Source of the DNA: Fibrobacterota bacterium
Lineage (GTDB): Bacteria > Fibrobacterota > Fibrobacteria > UBA11236
NCBI GenBank assembly: GCA_947466585.1
Contig: CANIEU010000002.1
Span: forward strand, 157,197-221,196
Reading direction: 5' to 3'
DNA length: 64,000 nt
A program made the translations under genes and the position numbers. Under the pieces are notes generated by a model. That model worked only from the letters and a program-made list of their open reading frames with translations, was not told where the DNA came from and made no database searches. Positions 1 through 9,240 of the stretch are shown here, piece after piece (position 1 is the first letter of the stretch; the number at the start of each line of letters is the position of its first letter).

Positions 1-46
1 GACCGTGCGGGTGTTGGGCATCAAACGATTTCGGAGCGGAGGTTAG
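1..46 (+). CDS. Possible C-terminal end of an upstream division gene (ftsQ position), partial
   Basis: One frame is open from base 2 and stops at TAG 44-46, just inside the spacer of the ftsA ribosome binding site. It would encode about 14 residues ending KRFRSGG. The usual order ftsQ-ftsA-ftsZ makes a preceding ftsQ plausible. The visible peptide is too short to recognise and a neighbouring frame is also open, so this is inference from position only. Confidence 0.25.
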   Translation, partial: TVRVLGIKRFRSGG

Positions 47-49
47 GTC

Positions 50-1282
50 ATGGGTAGTCCCATCGTGGGTTTGGACATCGGTACCACCAAGATCGGCGTC
101 ATCATAGGCGAAGTCGCTGCAGACGGCAGTCTCAAGATCGTCGGCGTCGGCTCGAGCCCGAGCGACGGCTTGCGCAAGGGCGTGGTGATCAACATCGACA
201 AAACCGTGAAGTCCATCCAGAAGGCGGTGGAGGAGGCGGAACTCATGGCGGGCGTCGACGTGGGCTCCGTCTACGTCGGTATCGCAGGCGATCACATCAA
301 GTCGATCAACAGCCGCGGTGTGATCGCGGTGTCGCGTTCCGACAATGAAATCACCCGGCCCGACGTGGAACGCGTGATCGAAGCCGCCCGCGCTGTGGCT
401 ATCCCGCTCGACCGGGAGATGCTGCATGTGATTCCGCAAGACTTCGTGGTCGATGAACAGCCCGGCATCAAAGATCCGGTGGGTATGTCGGGCGTGCGCC
501 TCGAAGGCGACGTGCACATCGTCACCGGAGCCATCACCTCGGTACAGAACCTCCAGAAGAGCGTTGAAAAAGCCGGACTGCGCGTGGCCGACATTGTGCT
601 CGAACCGCTCGCCTCTTCGTACGCGGTGCTGGAAGACGACGAGCGCGAGCTCGGCTGTGCCGTGATCGACATCGGTGGCGGCACCACCGACATCATTGTG
701 TTCGTTGAAGACAGCGTGCGTCACACGGCCAGCATCGGCCTCGGCGGCCGCAACGTAACCAACGACCTCGCCATCGGCATCCGCACCCCGCTGGAGCGCG
801 CCGAAGAGATCAAGCGCGCGTTCGGAACCTGCCTGCGCGGCGGGCCCGCCGACGGCGAATACATTCCCGTCCCGGGTGTGGGTGGGCGCGAAAACCGCGA
901 GGTGAGCCGCGCCGTGTTGGCCTCCATCATCGAACCGCGCATGCGTGAGATTTTTACGCTGGCGCTCCGCGAACTGCAGAAGAACCACTACCTCGACACC
1001 CTCGGTGCGGGCATCATTCTCACCGGCGGCTGCTCGCAGTTGCACGGCGCGGCTGAGTTGGCCGAGCAGGTGTTCGGCATGCCCGTCAAGGTGGCCTCGC
1101 CCAAGGGCTTCACCGGCCTGGTGGACGCCGCCTCTTCGCCCGCGCATGCAACCGGCGTGGGTCTGATCCAGTACGGCCTGCTGCGGCGCGCCGAAGGCAA
1201 GGACGATTCCGCAAGCCCCGCCAAGGGCCGTCTCGGAGACCTTTGGAACAAGGCCTTCGAATGGTTCAAAAGGTACGTTTGA
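50..1282 (+). CDS. ftsA: Cell division protein FtsA
   Basis: Actin-like ATPase of 410 residues that tethers FtsZ to the inner membrane and recruits later divisome proteins. The phosphate-binding GLDIGTTKIGV motif is near residue 7, the second phosphate motif IDIGGGTTDI is near 205, and the adenosine-motif region ILTGGCSQL is near 323. The last 17 residues (ending FEWFKRYV) form an amphipathic membrane-targeting helix typical of FtsA. The start has a GGAGG site at 38-42 with 7 nt spacing. ftsZ follows after 90 nt, in the expected order. Full length and highly confident. Confidence 0.97.
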   Translation: MGSPIVGLDIGTTKIGVIIGEVAADGSLKIVGVGSSPSDGLRKGVVINIDKTVKSIQKAVEEAELMAGVDVGSVYVGIAGDHIKSINSRGVIAVSRSDNEITRPDVERVIEAARAVAIPLDREMLHVIPQDFVVDEQPGIKDPVGMSGVRLEGDVHIVTGAITSVQNLQKSVEKAGLRVADIVLEPLASSYAVLEDDERELGCAVIDIGGGTTDIIVFVEDSVRHTASIGLGGRNVTNDLAIGIRTPLERAEEIKRAFGTCLRGGPADGEYIPVPGVGGRENREVSRAVLASIIEPRMREIFTLALRELQKNHYLDTLGAGIILTGGCSQLHGAAELAEQVFGMPVKVASPKGFTGLVDAASSPAHATGVGLIQYGLLRRAEGKDDSASPAKGRLGDLWNKAFEWFKRYV

Positions 1283-1372
1283 TGAAGATCCTCACGACTG
1301 TGTGCACCCCCTGATTCAATCTGTCCAACCCTTCCTACCCTCTCAACTCAACTTCCTCACAAGGAGCGACTC

Positions 1373-2791
1373 ATGATGTTTGAACTCGATCACAAGGAAA
1401 AATCCGTCGCCCGCCTCAAGGTGATCGGCGTCGGCGGCGCGGGCGGCAACGCTGTGAACCGCATGATTGAAAGCGGCCTGCAGGGCGTTGAGTTCATCGC
1501 GCTGAATACCGATGCGGTGGCGCTGCAGCGCAACCTTTCCGAGCTCAAGATTCAGATCGGCGCCAAGCTGACCAAGGGTCTGGGTGCGGGTGCGAACCCG
1601 CAAACGGGCATGCTGTCGATGGAGGAGGACACCGAGCGTCTGCGCGAGCATCTCGAGGGCGCCGACATGGTGTTCATCGCCGCCGGCATGGGCGGGGGAA
1701 CCGGCACGGGCGCCGCGCCCGTGGTGGCCGAACTCGCACGCTCCATGGGCATCCTCACGGTGGCCGTGGTCACCAAGCCCTTCCAGTGGGAAGGCTTCAA
1801 GCGCGACAGCAACGCCCAGACAGGCCTTGAGGCCTTGCGCCGCGCCGCCGATACGGTGATCGTGGTTCCCAACCAGAAGCTGCTTTCGGTGGTGGAGAAG
1901 AACACGCCGATGAAGCAGGCCTTTAAGATGGCCGACGAAGTGCTCAGCTCCGCCACGCGCGGCATCTCGGAGATCATCCTCGGCCATGGCGAGGTCAACG
2001 CCGACTTCGCCGACGTGCGCACCATCATGGCCCAGGGCGGCGACGCTCTAATGGGCACGGGACGCGCCTCGGGTGAGAACAAGGCACGCATCGCCGCCGA
2101 CCGCGCGATCCACTCGCCGCTGCTGGACAATATCAGCATCGCGGGCGCGACCGGCGTGCTGGTCAACGTCATCGGCAGCGAAGACATGACCATGGCCGAA
2201 GTCGACGAGGCGATGAACTACCTCATGGAAGAGCTCGGCAAGGAAACGCAGGCGAACATCATCACGGGCTTCGTATTCAGCCCCGACATGAAGGACGAGA
2301 TCGCCGTCACGGTGATCGCGACCGGCTTCGGCGGCAGCTCAGTCGCCAAGTCGCGCCAGGCGCACGAACCTTACCGCCGCGCGCCCATGTATCCCCAGCC
2401 CGAAATGCGTCCGGCACCGATCATCGCACCGATGGCACCCCTCGCTCCTCTTGCTCCGATGCCCACCGCCGCTCCTCTGGCCACCGACTCGGAAACCGGT
2501 TCCTCGGAGATCTCCGAAAAATCGTTCTTACCGCTGGTGCCCGAAAGCCGCTCGCGGCTTGAGGATGGTCCCATCGCGCAGCCCGGCAAGGTGCCCTTCG
2601 GCGCCCGTCCGACGGCGCGCCCGGCCTTCGTGCCCGCCCCGCGTGTGCCCGAAGAGCGTCCGGCGCTCCAGGAGGCCGCTACAGCCCGTCCGAACACCTT
2701 GTTCTCGGGCCTGTTCGGCAATCCCAAATCGGATGCGGAACCGGACATCGATTACGAAACGCCGGCCTTCTTGCGCAACCAGGCCGACTAA
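1373..2791 (+). CDS. ftsZ: Cell division GTPase FtsZ
   Basis: Tubulin-like GTPase that forms the Z ring. The N-terminal nucleotide motif GVGGAGGNAVNRM is near residues 19-31. The tubulin signature GGGTGTG is near 106 and the T7-loop region NADFADVRTIM near 206. After about residue 325 comes a long Pro/Ala-rich linker with several AP-rich repeats. The protein ends in the conserved C-terminal peptide (ETPAFLRNQ) that binds FtsA. At 472 residues it is longer than the common 380-400 because of this linker. An AAGGAG site precedes ATG 1373; a second ATG follows immediately. Confidence 0.98.
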   Translation: MMFELDHKEKSVARLKVIGVGGAGGNAVNRMIESGLQGVEFIALNTDAVALQRNLSELKIQIGAKLTKGLGAGANPQTGMLSMEEDTERLREHLEGADMVFIAAGMGGGTGTGAAPVVAELARSMGILTVAVVTKPFQWEGFKRDSNAQTGLEALRRAADTVIVVPNQKLLSVVEKNTPMKQAFKMADEVLSSATRGISEIILGHGEVNADFADVRTIMAQGGDALMGTGRASGENKARIAADRAIHSPLLDNISIAGATGVLVNVIGSEDMTMAEVDEAMNYLMEELGKETQANIITGFVFSPDMKDEIAVTVIATGFGGSSVAKSRQAHEPYRRAPMYPQPEMRPAPIIAPMAPLAPLAPMPTAAPLATDSETGSSEISEKSFLPLVPESRSRLEDGPIAQPGKVPFGARPTARPAFVPAPRVPEERPALQEAATARPNTLFSGLFGNPKSDAEPDIDYETPAFLRNQAD

Positions 2792-2864
2792 CATGACAAC
2801 GCCGACGCGCAACGTTTTAAACATTGCGATTCGTTTGATCATGTCCAGTTTGCTGGTGTCGAAA

Positions 2865-2917
2865 GTGTTGTAAGAGTTGATGAGTTGTAAGAGTTATAAG
2901 AGTTGTATGAGTTGAAA
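2865..2917 (+). repeat. Nonamer tandem array downstream of ftsZ
   Basis: GAGTT recurs at 2874, 2882, 2891, 2900 and 2909, so the unit is about 9 nt (consensus GAGTTGTAA), with one 8-nt step. A degenerate first unit starts at 2865. It lies between ftsZ and the EamA gene. No complementary arm is present. Confidence 0.75.
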
Positions 2918-2971
2918 AGGGGGGCGGGGGCGGAGCGATCCGTCCCCGCTTTTATTTTGCACTTTCCGGCC

Positions 2972-3394
2972 ATGCCAACCTGGATTCTGGATGCACTGCT
3001 TTCCGCCTTCTTTGCGGGGGTGACGGCAGTCATCGCCAAAAAGGGGCTCGCCGGAATCCCGGCCGATCTCGGCATGGTCGTCCGCACGCTGTTCGTGGCT
3101 TTGGTGGCCTTGGCCTTCGCATTCTTCATGGTGCCCGCAAAATCCCTCAAGGATCTGAACGGTTTCAACACGCTGTGGCTGGCGCTGTCCGCAGGGACGA
3201 CCTTCCTTTCCTGGATATTCTACTACCGGGCGCTGAAGTTGGGACAGGTTTCCACCGTCGCGTTGATCGATAAGGGAAGTCTCGTGGTTTCGATTCTGCT
3301 CGCTGCCTTGATCCTCCGGGAATCCCTCACGCTGCGTACCGGATTCGGCGGTATTCTCATTCTTGCGGGCATCTACGTATTGGCGCGTAAATAG
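2972..3394 (+). CDS. Small EamA/DMT-superfamily membrane protein
   Basis: A 140-residue protein with about four to five hydrophobic segments. It corresponds to one half of a drug/metabolite transporter (EamA) protein; such single-domain members usually dimerise. The C-terminal half, with the pattern YYRALKLGQVSTVALIDKGS and the ending LAGIYVLA, is typical of EamA domains. The reading frame is open upstream to 2903, but the Pro/Ala-rich extension reads through the end of the nonamer array, so ATG 2972 is preferred. Substrate unknown. Confidence 0.8.
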   Translation: MPTWILDALLSAFFAGVTAVIAKKGLAGIPADLGMVVRTLFVALVALAFAFFMVPAKSLKDLNGFNTLWLALSAGTTFLSWIFYYRALKLGQVSTVALIDKGSLVVSILLAALILRESLTLRTGFGGILILAGIYVLARK

Positions 3395-3422
3395 ATCCTC
3401 GCGCGGCAGCTATCTTTACTCC

Positions 3423-4619
3423 GTGCGCCCCCTCCAGCTTTACATCCACGTCCCCTTTTGCGAAAAAAAGTGCCATTACTGCGACTTCGCTAGCTGGGAA
3501 TCGCCCGCCGTCACGCAAAAAAAATGGCTGGATGTCGCGCTACGGGAAATAGAACACGCAGGGTTCGCTGGACGGGGCCCGTTCGCCGGCGCGAAGGTCT
3601 CCACGATCTTTTTTGGTGGCGGCACGCCCTCGGTGGTGCCCACACGGTATCTCGAACAATTACTCGACAAGCTGCGCGAACATTTCGATCTCTCCTCAGT
3701 CGACGAGATGACGCTCGAGGCTAATCCCAGCAGCCTCACGCACGACAAGCTCCAGACCTGGCGTAAACTCGGATTTCATCGCGTCAGCGTGGGCGTGCAG
3801 AGCTTCCATCAAGACGAGCTCACCTTGCTGGGCCGCGTGCACACGCCCGAAACCGCCGAGGCCGCGCTCGAACTGCTTTCCTCCGAAGCCTCCTCCAGCG
3901 GTCTCCGTTATAGTGCTGATCTCATTTTCGGCCTACCGGGCCAAACGCCCGAGCGCTTCTTCTCCAATCTCGAACGTTTGCTGCGTTACAACCCCGATCA
4001 CATTTCCTTTTACGGCCTCACCATCGAAGAAGGCACCAAATTCGATGAACTCCACAAGGCCGGGCGACTCGTGTTGCCTGAGGGCGATCTCTACCAGGAG
4101 ATGTATGAGGGCGGTGTCGCGCTGTTGGCGCAGCAGGGTTTGAGGCGCTACGAGGTCTCCAACTTCGCGCGCGCCGGGCAGGAATGCCGCCACAACCAAG
4201 GGTATTGGAACGGTGCGGCATGGCTGGCCTTCGGCCCCGGCGCGCACGGCTTCGACGGCAACCGCCGCTGGATGAACCCGCGTCAGCTGGAAGAATATCT
4301 CGCATGGGGTGACGCGGGATTTCCCGACGCCGCGCGCGAATGGGACGATCTGGATGAGACCGCCCGCCTCACCGAGGCGGTATCATTGGGGCTGCGTCAG
4401 GCGCGCGGCTTTTCCCTCGTAGAGGTGGAACGCGCTTTCGGTGCGACCTGGGACGATGCGGTGTTCGCGCGCTTCGAATCGGCGGACTATCTGAAGCGGG
4501 AGGACGGGTGCGTGCGTCTGCTCGACAAAGGCTGGCCGCTACTCGATGAAATCGCCGCGGATTTGTTGGCGCGCGCCACGGTAGCGACCGTCACACCTCG
4601 GCAATCAACTTCGGCTTGA
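3423..4619 (+). CDS. hemW: HemW-like radical SAM protein (coproporphyrinogen III oxidase family)
   Basis: A 398-residue radical SAM protein. The CxxxCxxC cluster motif lies at residues 13-20 (CEKKCHYC), right after IHVPF, with the GGGTPS motif near residue 62. The spacing CxxxCxxC followed directly by D/F is that of HemW rather than HemN. HemW proteins bind heme and are proposed heme chaperones, and many are misannotated as HemN. The GTG start at 3423 is chosen because it places VRPLQLYIHVPF at the N-terminus as in the family; the frame is open further upstream into the EamA gene. Its 3' end overlaps the convergent phosphoesterase by 29 bp. Confidence 0.92.
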   Translation: MRPLQLYIHVPFCEKKCHYCDFASWESPAVTQKKWLDVALREIEHAGFAGRGPFAGAKVSTIFFGGGTPSVVPTRYLEQLLDKLREHFDLSSVDEMTLEANPSSLTHDKLQTWRKLGFHRVSVGVQSFHQDELTLLGRVHTPETAEAALELLSSEASSSGLRYSADLIFGLPGQTPERFFSNLERLLRYNPDHISFYGLTIEEGTKFDELHKAGRLVLPEGDLYQEMYEGGVALLAQQGLRRYEVSNFARAGQECRHNQGYWNGAAWLAFGPGAHGFDGNRRWMNPRQLEEYLAWGDAGFPDAAREWDDLDETARLTEAVSLGLRQARGFSLVEVERAFGATWDDAVFARFESADYLKREDGCVRLLDKGWPLLDEIAADLLARATVATVTPRQSTSA

Positions 4620-5355
4620 AGTCGAGATAGTCGCACGAGGTGAGGTGGTACTCCACTTCGTTTAACTTCCCGAACGCTTTTCCATTCCACTCCGCTTTCA
4701 ACGAATGCAGGTGGCCGAAAAGTACGTGCGCCGCGCCTGCCGTTTCCATGATGCCGGATACTCGCGAAGGCGTGAGTAAATGGTCGAGCGGGGGATAGTG
4801 CGTCAACCCGATACGCAGACCCTCGGGTAGACCCGCCGCACTCATCTTCAGGCGATGCAGCTCGTGGTCGTAAATCTCTTCCTGCTTTTTCGTGTCGGTC
4901 CCCGGCATCGCACCGTTCATACCGGGAATCGGCCCCTTGTTCGGGTCCCAGGCAATCAGGTCGAAGAGGGAATACTCCGTTGTGTCCCAGAGGCGCGCAC
5001 CGAAGAAAACATAGGGACCGACCTTCACATGATTGTTGTGCACGAAGCGCAATGAAATCGGCAGTTCGCGTTCCAGCACGGCATTGGTCGGCCACCAGAA
5101 ATCGTGGTTGCCGCGCAAAATCACCTTGATGCCCGGGAGTGCGTGCAGCCATTCGAGGTCGGGCATCACGTCGGGAAGTTTTTTCCCCCAACTGATGTCA
5201 CCCGGCACGGCCACCACATCGCGCGGGCCCACGACAGCGCGCCAGGCGGCTTCGATCTTTTCGGGATGGCGGATCCATTCAGTGCCGAAGCGGTCCATGG
5301 ATTTGTTCGGAACGCCGAACGAGAGATGCGGATCGGAAAGGGCGAAGAGTTTCAT
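4591..5355 (-). CDS. Calcineurin-like metallophosphoesterase (COG1768-like)
   Basis: A 254-residue predicted cytosolic phosphohydrolase with the full metallophosphoesterase motif series: DPH at residues 8-10, GDISWG near 57, GNHDFWW near 85, THYPPLDH in the C-terminal half and GHLHS near 220. The long shared blocks SFGVPNKSMDRFG and GDISWG match the COG1768 type. Substrate is unknown. ATG 5355 puts the first metal ligand close to the N-terminus; an upstream in-frame ATG at 5376 would add seven residues. The gene is tail-to-tail with hemW. Confidence 0.85.
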   Translation of the reverse strand: MKLFALSDPHLSFGVPNKSMDRFGTEWIRHPEKIEAAWRAVVGPRDVVAVPGDISWGKKLPDVMPDLEWLHALPGIKVILRGNHDFWWPTNAVLERELPISLRFVHNNHVKVGPYVFFGARLWDTTEYSLFDLIAWDPNKGPIPGMNGAMPGTDTKKQEEIYDHELHRLKMSAAGLPEGLRIGLTHYPPLDHLLTPSRVSGIMETAGAAHVLFGHLHSLKAEWNGKAFGKLNEVEYHLTSCDYLDFKPKLIAEV

Positions 5356-5406
5356 TCGAGAGAGAAAATTACGCATTACAAAGGAAGACCGTTCCTCGAT
5401 CGCGTT

Positions 5407-6495
5407 TCAAATTCCCGTCGTGTCTTCGGGATCGCGATTGTGTTCGAGTTCTTTGGAGAACATCTCCTCGAAAATCGACCAGGCGCTAAGGAACAATGCG
5501 GCGAGAATCGGGCCGATGATGAATCCAGAAAACCCAAACACCATAAGCCCTCCGAGTGTGGAGACCAGCACCATGATGTCGTGCATCTGAATGCTTTTGC
5601 CCACCACCAGAGGGCGGAGCAGGTTGTCGATGGTCGAGATTACGAACGTGCCCACGAGCACCACGATGATGCCGGCCGTAGTGTGGCCGCTGAATAGCAG
5701 AAAAAGCGCAGCCGGAGCCCATACGAGGCCCGCGCCGAATGCCGGAATGACTGAGGCTAACATGGTGATCACGCCGAGAAAGGTCGGGGAGGGAACGCCA
5801 GTGGACCAGAAAAGCAATCCGGTGAGAAAACCCTGGATCGCGCCCACCACGAAGATGCCCATGAACGCTCCCCGGCCCACCGTGAGAAAGCGTTGGAAGA
5901 GCGCCTTTTCGTAGGCGTCTGGAAGGGGAGAAAGGCGGACGATGCGCTCCAGCATGCGCGGGCCGTCGAGATAGAAGTAAAACATGAACAGGAACATCAG
6001 CGTCAGCTTGGCGAGCATGCCCGCCACGGCGGCGGCGCTCTCGGCAGCATGGCTTCCCAGCCAGGCGAGGGTGCGCTCACCGTACCCGGCGACCTTTTCG
6101 GGTCCGGGATAAAGGTGATTCAGGCCCGGGGGGAGAATGCGTTTAATGTTGCGACTGAATTCATCGGCATAGGCGAACACGCGCAAGTGTCCGCCGGTGG
6201 AGATGAAGTCCGCCGCCTGTTGATATGCGGCCGTAATGATGGCGGCGAGCGGCAACACCAGTACGATTAGGATGAGCAGGATGGTCGCCGCGGCCGCGAC
6301 GGTACGGTACCGGAATTTGCGGGTTAACCAGACGAAGAGCGGATTGGAAAGGCCCGCGAATACCGCCGCAAGAAAAAGGATGAGCACGAAATCGCGTATG
6401 ACGTACAAAAAGCCCACCGTGATGACGGTGAGGGCGATTAGGAAGGTCTTGCGCTGAAACGCACTGTGATGCGGGTGCAGGGGAGACCTGTCCAT
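5407..6495 (-). CDS. AI-2E family transporter / permease
   Basis: A 362-residue polytopic membrane protein with about eight hydrophobic segments, typical of the AI-2E exporter-like (PF01594) family. The N-terminal pair of helices is followed by a soluble stretch (about residues 80-150) and a C-terminal block with GFLTGLLFWSTGVPSP and DNLLRPLVVGKSIQMHD, both characteristic. The protein ends in a short charged cytoplasmic tail. It lies downstream of nothing obvious and divergent from the TrpD2-like gene. Characterised members export autoinducer-2 or act in Na+/H+ antiport, so substrate cannot be assigned. Confidence 0.9.
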   Translation of the reverse strand: MDRSPLHPHHSAFQRKTFLIALTVITVGFLYVIRDFVLILFLAAVFAGLSNPLFVWLTRKFRYRTVAAAATILLILIVLVLPLAAIITAAYQQAADFISTGGHLRVFAYADEFSRNIKRILPPGLNHLYPGPEKVAGYGERTLAWLGSHAAESAAAVAGMLAKLTLMFLFMFYFYLDGPRMLERIVRLSPLPDAYEKALFQRFLTVGRGAFMGIFVVGAIQGFLTGLLFWSTGVPSPTFLGVITMLASVIPAFGAGLVWAPAALFLLFSGHTTAGIIVVLVGTFVISTIDNLLRPLVVGKSIQMHDIMVLVSTLGGLMVFGFSGFIIGPILAALFLSAWSIFEEMFSKELEHNRDPEDTTGI

Positions 6496-6548
6496 GGCGC
6501 GGCTCCGAAAGGGGGGATCCCTTTTCTATTAGTTTTAAGTTACATCCC

Positions 6549-7661
6549 ATGACGACCTCAGATCCCCTGATTCCCGCACCTTCCGTGGTTTCCACGGGTT
6601 CCGCCGTTCCTTCCGTCGCGGAACCTGCCGTACGTGTTGCAAATTTCGTTCGGAAAGTGGGCAAGGGTCGCACCTTGCTCAAGTCGATGGACCGGGTCGA
6701 AGCCGCCGATGCCTTTTCGCTTCTCCTGACCGGCGCTTTCGCCGATTCGCAGGCCGGGGCGTTCTTGCAGGCTTTGCGGATCAAGGAATTGAGTGTCGAT
6801 GAGCTCGACGGCCTGATGGACACCTTTCTGGCTCGCCAACCTGCGGCCGTCCCCAAACTGCCCTCCGGCGGGTTTACGTTAAATCTCGCTTCGGATACCC
6901 CCCGCAAGGGAGGGTATGGCTCCCTGTTGGCGGCGGCGTTGTTGGCTGCGGATGGCCTTCCCGTGGGAGTGGTGCGCAGCGAGCCGGTGCTTTCGCACAA
7001 TCGGGCCTCTTGGGACGCCACCTGGGCGCTGCTTGCGGTGTTGCACAAAGCGGGTTGCTGCGATGCACCGCATGCACCGGCCGCGCTGTGCGTGGTGGAA
7101 TCGAACGATCTGGTTCCCGATCTCCGGAACCTTCGGAAGACCCGGGGTGAGCTCGGGTTTCGGTCCTGTTTGCATACCGCCGAAAAACTTTTGAACCCGT
7201 GGGCCGACAAGCCGATCGTTTTGGGTATTTCGCATCGGCATTACGCCGAACGGATGGCCGATCATTTCGCGCGGCGGGGCAGAACGGCCAAGATTATTCT
7301 GGGAAATCACGGCACGCCCGATCTGGTCTTGCACAAAGAGACCGAGGTGTGGGAAGTGCTGCCCGGCGGGACGATCCGCACGGTATACTTTCACCCGGCT
7401 CAGTTGGGATTGGCTCCTGATGCGGCAGTGTACTCTCTAGGTGCGTTTGCCGAGTGGCCGGCGGAGTTGGCAAAACCGGATCACGGTGCTCTGGGACCGG
7501 TGCTCGCCTATCATCTGGCATTTTTACGGTATGTCGCCGGCGGGGAGACGCACGCCGCTTCCGACCCGCTGCTTAGTGCGATGCAGCTTACACCGCAACT
7601 TGCACCGCAACCGGCCTTCCATTCGGAGACGGGCGTAAACGGGGGTTCCGCAAATGGTTAA
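6549..7661 (+). CDS. TrpD2/YbiB-like protein (anthranilate phosphoribosyltransferase fold)
   Basis: A 370-residue protein resembling E. coli YbiB/TrpD2, a DNA-binding relative of anthranilate phosphoribosyltransferase. The N-terminal helical domain (about residues 35-95) has the pattern DAFSLLLTGAFADSQAGAFL. The C-terminal part contains GFRSCLHTAEKLLNPW and LGISHRHYAERMADHF, equivalent to YbiB segments. The GTGGD phosphoribosyl-pyrophosphate loop of true TrpD is absent; TPRKGGYGS stands in its place, so enzymatic activity is doubtful. Its last 8 nt overlap the start of argA, implying translational coupling. Confidence 0.8.
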   Translation: MTTSDPLIPAPSVVSTGSAVPSVAEPAVRVANFVRKVGKGRTLLKSMDRVEAADAFSLLLTGAFADSQAGAFLQALRIKELSVDELDGLMDTFLARQPAAVPKLPSGGFTLNLASDTPRKGGYGSLLAAALLAADGLPVGVVRSEPVLSHNRASWDATWALLAVLHKAGCCDAPHAPAALCVVESNDLVPDLRNLRKTRGELGFRSCLHTAEKLLNPWADKPIVLGISHRHYAERMADHFARRGRTAKIILGNHGTPDLVLHKETEVWEVLPGGTIRTVYFHPAQLGLAPDAAVYSLGAFAEWPAELAKPDHGALGPVLAYHLAFLRYVAGGETHAASDPLLSAMQLTPQLAPQPAFHSETGVNGGSANG

Positions 7662-9060
7662 AAATTCGGGAAAAAAATCTGTGAAAAAAACAGCAAAGGC
7701 CAAGGCCCCGATTGCGGTTGATAAAACCCCGATGCATTCGAGCACTCGGCCCGAAGGTTCGATCCAAGCCATCCGCGAGGTGTTCGGGTATTTGCGGAGG
7801 TATCACGACCAGGTGTTCGTGATCAAGATCGACGACGCCCTCATGAACCGGCCGTTGTTTCCGCTTTTGGTGCGCGACATCGTGCTGCTGCACGAAACCG
7901 GCATTCGCGTTATCCTTGTACCGGGCGCGAAGACCTCGATCGACGCAGTGCTCGCAAAGTACGGCGAGAAGACGCGCGCCGTCGGCGGTGTGCGGGTGAC
8001 TTCATCCGAAGCGATGCCGCTGGTCAAGTTGGGCGCTTCGAACATCGCGAACGCCTTGCTTTCACTGTTGTCCGAAAACGCCGCGCACGGCGTCGTGGGC
8101 AACTGGGTGCGGGCGCGTGCCGTGGGCGTGGTGGGCGGCGTTGATTATCAGCATACGGGACGAGTCGAAAAGATCAACACCGACCTGATGCGCGGCATGC
8201 TCGACGACGGGCTGATTCCCATCGTCTCGAACATCGGTTGGAACAGCGTGGGTCAGGACTACAACCTGAACAGCAGCGAGCTCGCTGTGGCCGTGGCTCG
8301 GGCGATGCAGGCGACCAAACTGTTTTTCGTAGGCGAGCAGGCGGGCATTCCGGTGGTCCCGGGCTGTCGTTTCGCCGAACCGGAGGAGATGCGTTCGGGG
8401 CAGTTCTCGAACCTCGACCGCAAAGAGGGTGAAGCTCTCCTCAAGGAGTTCCCCAAAGCGCTGAAGCCTGAGGCACGGGAATTGATCGCGCTCGCGATGC
8501 AGGCGCTGGAAGGCGGCGTAGAGCGCGTGCACGTGGTGGGCGGCGCGCGGGACGGTATCTTGCTGCAGGAAGTGTTCAGCAGCGCGGGGCAGGGGACGAT
8601 GTTCTACCTCGACGCATACGATCATGTCCATCCTGCCGAGGTTTCCGACATTCCCGAAATTCTGCGCATCATGCAGCCTTATGTGGACGACGGCGTTTTA
8701 ATCCAGCGCACCGCCGAGGATCTCGCAGGCGATCTGGATCATTATACGGTCTACAAGGTGGACGACGTGCTGCACGGATGCGGAGCGTTGAAACCCATCG
8801 GTCCCGGCGCTGCAGAGTTGCTGGCACTCGTGGTTGATCCGGCTTATGCGGGGCGGGGTACGGGCGGTAAAATCGTGAACTACCTGGTTCAGCGCGCGCG
8901 CAAGGCGGGCGTGAAGCAGGTGTTCCTGTTGACCACGCAGACCAGCGATTTCTTTATGCGCATGGGGTTCAAGGAAGCGCCGGTGACGGCCTTGCCGGCA
9001 GCGCGGCGGAAGACCTGGAACCCGACGCGCAATTCGCGCGTGTTTGTCAAAACCATTTGA
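7654..9060 (+). CDS. argA: N-acetylglutamate synthase, ArgA-type (kinase-like plus GNAT domains)
   Basis: A 468-residue protein with an acetylglutamate-kinase-like domain (about 40-290) followed by a GNAT acetyltransferase domain (about 310-468). The layout matches classical ArgA, which makes N-acetylglutamate from glutamate and acetyl-CoA, the first step of arginine synthesis. The kinase-like part shows LLHETGIRVILVPGAK; the GNAT part shows VVDPAYAGRGTG and QVFLLTTQTSDFFMRMGF, the latter very close to ArgA. A Lys-rich N-terminal extension of about 20 residues is unusual. No other arginine gene is in the window. Overlaps the TrpD2-like gene by 8 nt. Confidence 0.9.
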   Translation: MVKNSGKKSVKKTAKAKAPIAVDKTPMHSSTRPEGSIQAIREVFGYLRRYHDQVFVIKIDDALMNRPLFPLLVRDIVLLHETGIRVILVPGAKTSIDAVLAKYGEKTRAVGGVRVTSSEAMPLVKLGASNIANALLSLLSENAAHGVVGNWVRARAVGVVGGVDYQHTGRVEKINTDLMRGMLDDGLIPIVSNIGWNSVGQDYNLNSSELAVAVARAMQATKLFFVGEQAGIPVVPGCRFAEPEEMRSGQFSNLDRKEGEALLKEFPKALKPEARELIALAMQALEGGVERVHVVGGARDGILLQEVFSSAGQGTMFYLDAYDHVHPAEVSDIPEILRIMQPYVDDGVLIQRTAEDLAGDLDHYTVYKVDDVLHGCGALKPIGPGAAELLALVVDPAYAGRGTGGKIVNYLVQRARKAGVKQVFLLTTQTSDFFMRMGFKEAPVTALPAARRKTWNPTRNSRVFVKTI

Positions 9061-9080
9061 TCACGGCTCAGACGGCGCCT

Positions 9081-9150
9081 TAAAAAAAGTGGAATCCCTT
9101 TCGGGAATCAAAAATAAAAGCGGATTCCCTCTCGGGAATCCGCTGGGCCT
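9081..9150 (-). terminator. Tandem intrinsic terminators for the minus-strand lipoprotein gene
   Basis: A perfect 10-bp stem with a 4-nt loop lies at 9120-9129/9134-9143. On the minus strand it is followed by a T-rich run. A second imperfect hairpin built from related GATTCCC/GGGATTC words follows at about 9091-9109, ending in a T7 tract. Both read in the direction of the lipoprotein gene that ends at 9241. Confidence 0.75.
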
Positions 9151-9240
9151 CGGCTTGCGCCGAAGGGCCTCTCTCTGCCCAAATGTTGGTTTCGTTGGCA
9201 GCTATTCTAGCTGCGAATAATTTAAAATGCGTTCTCGACC

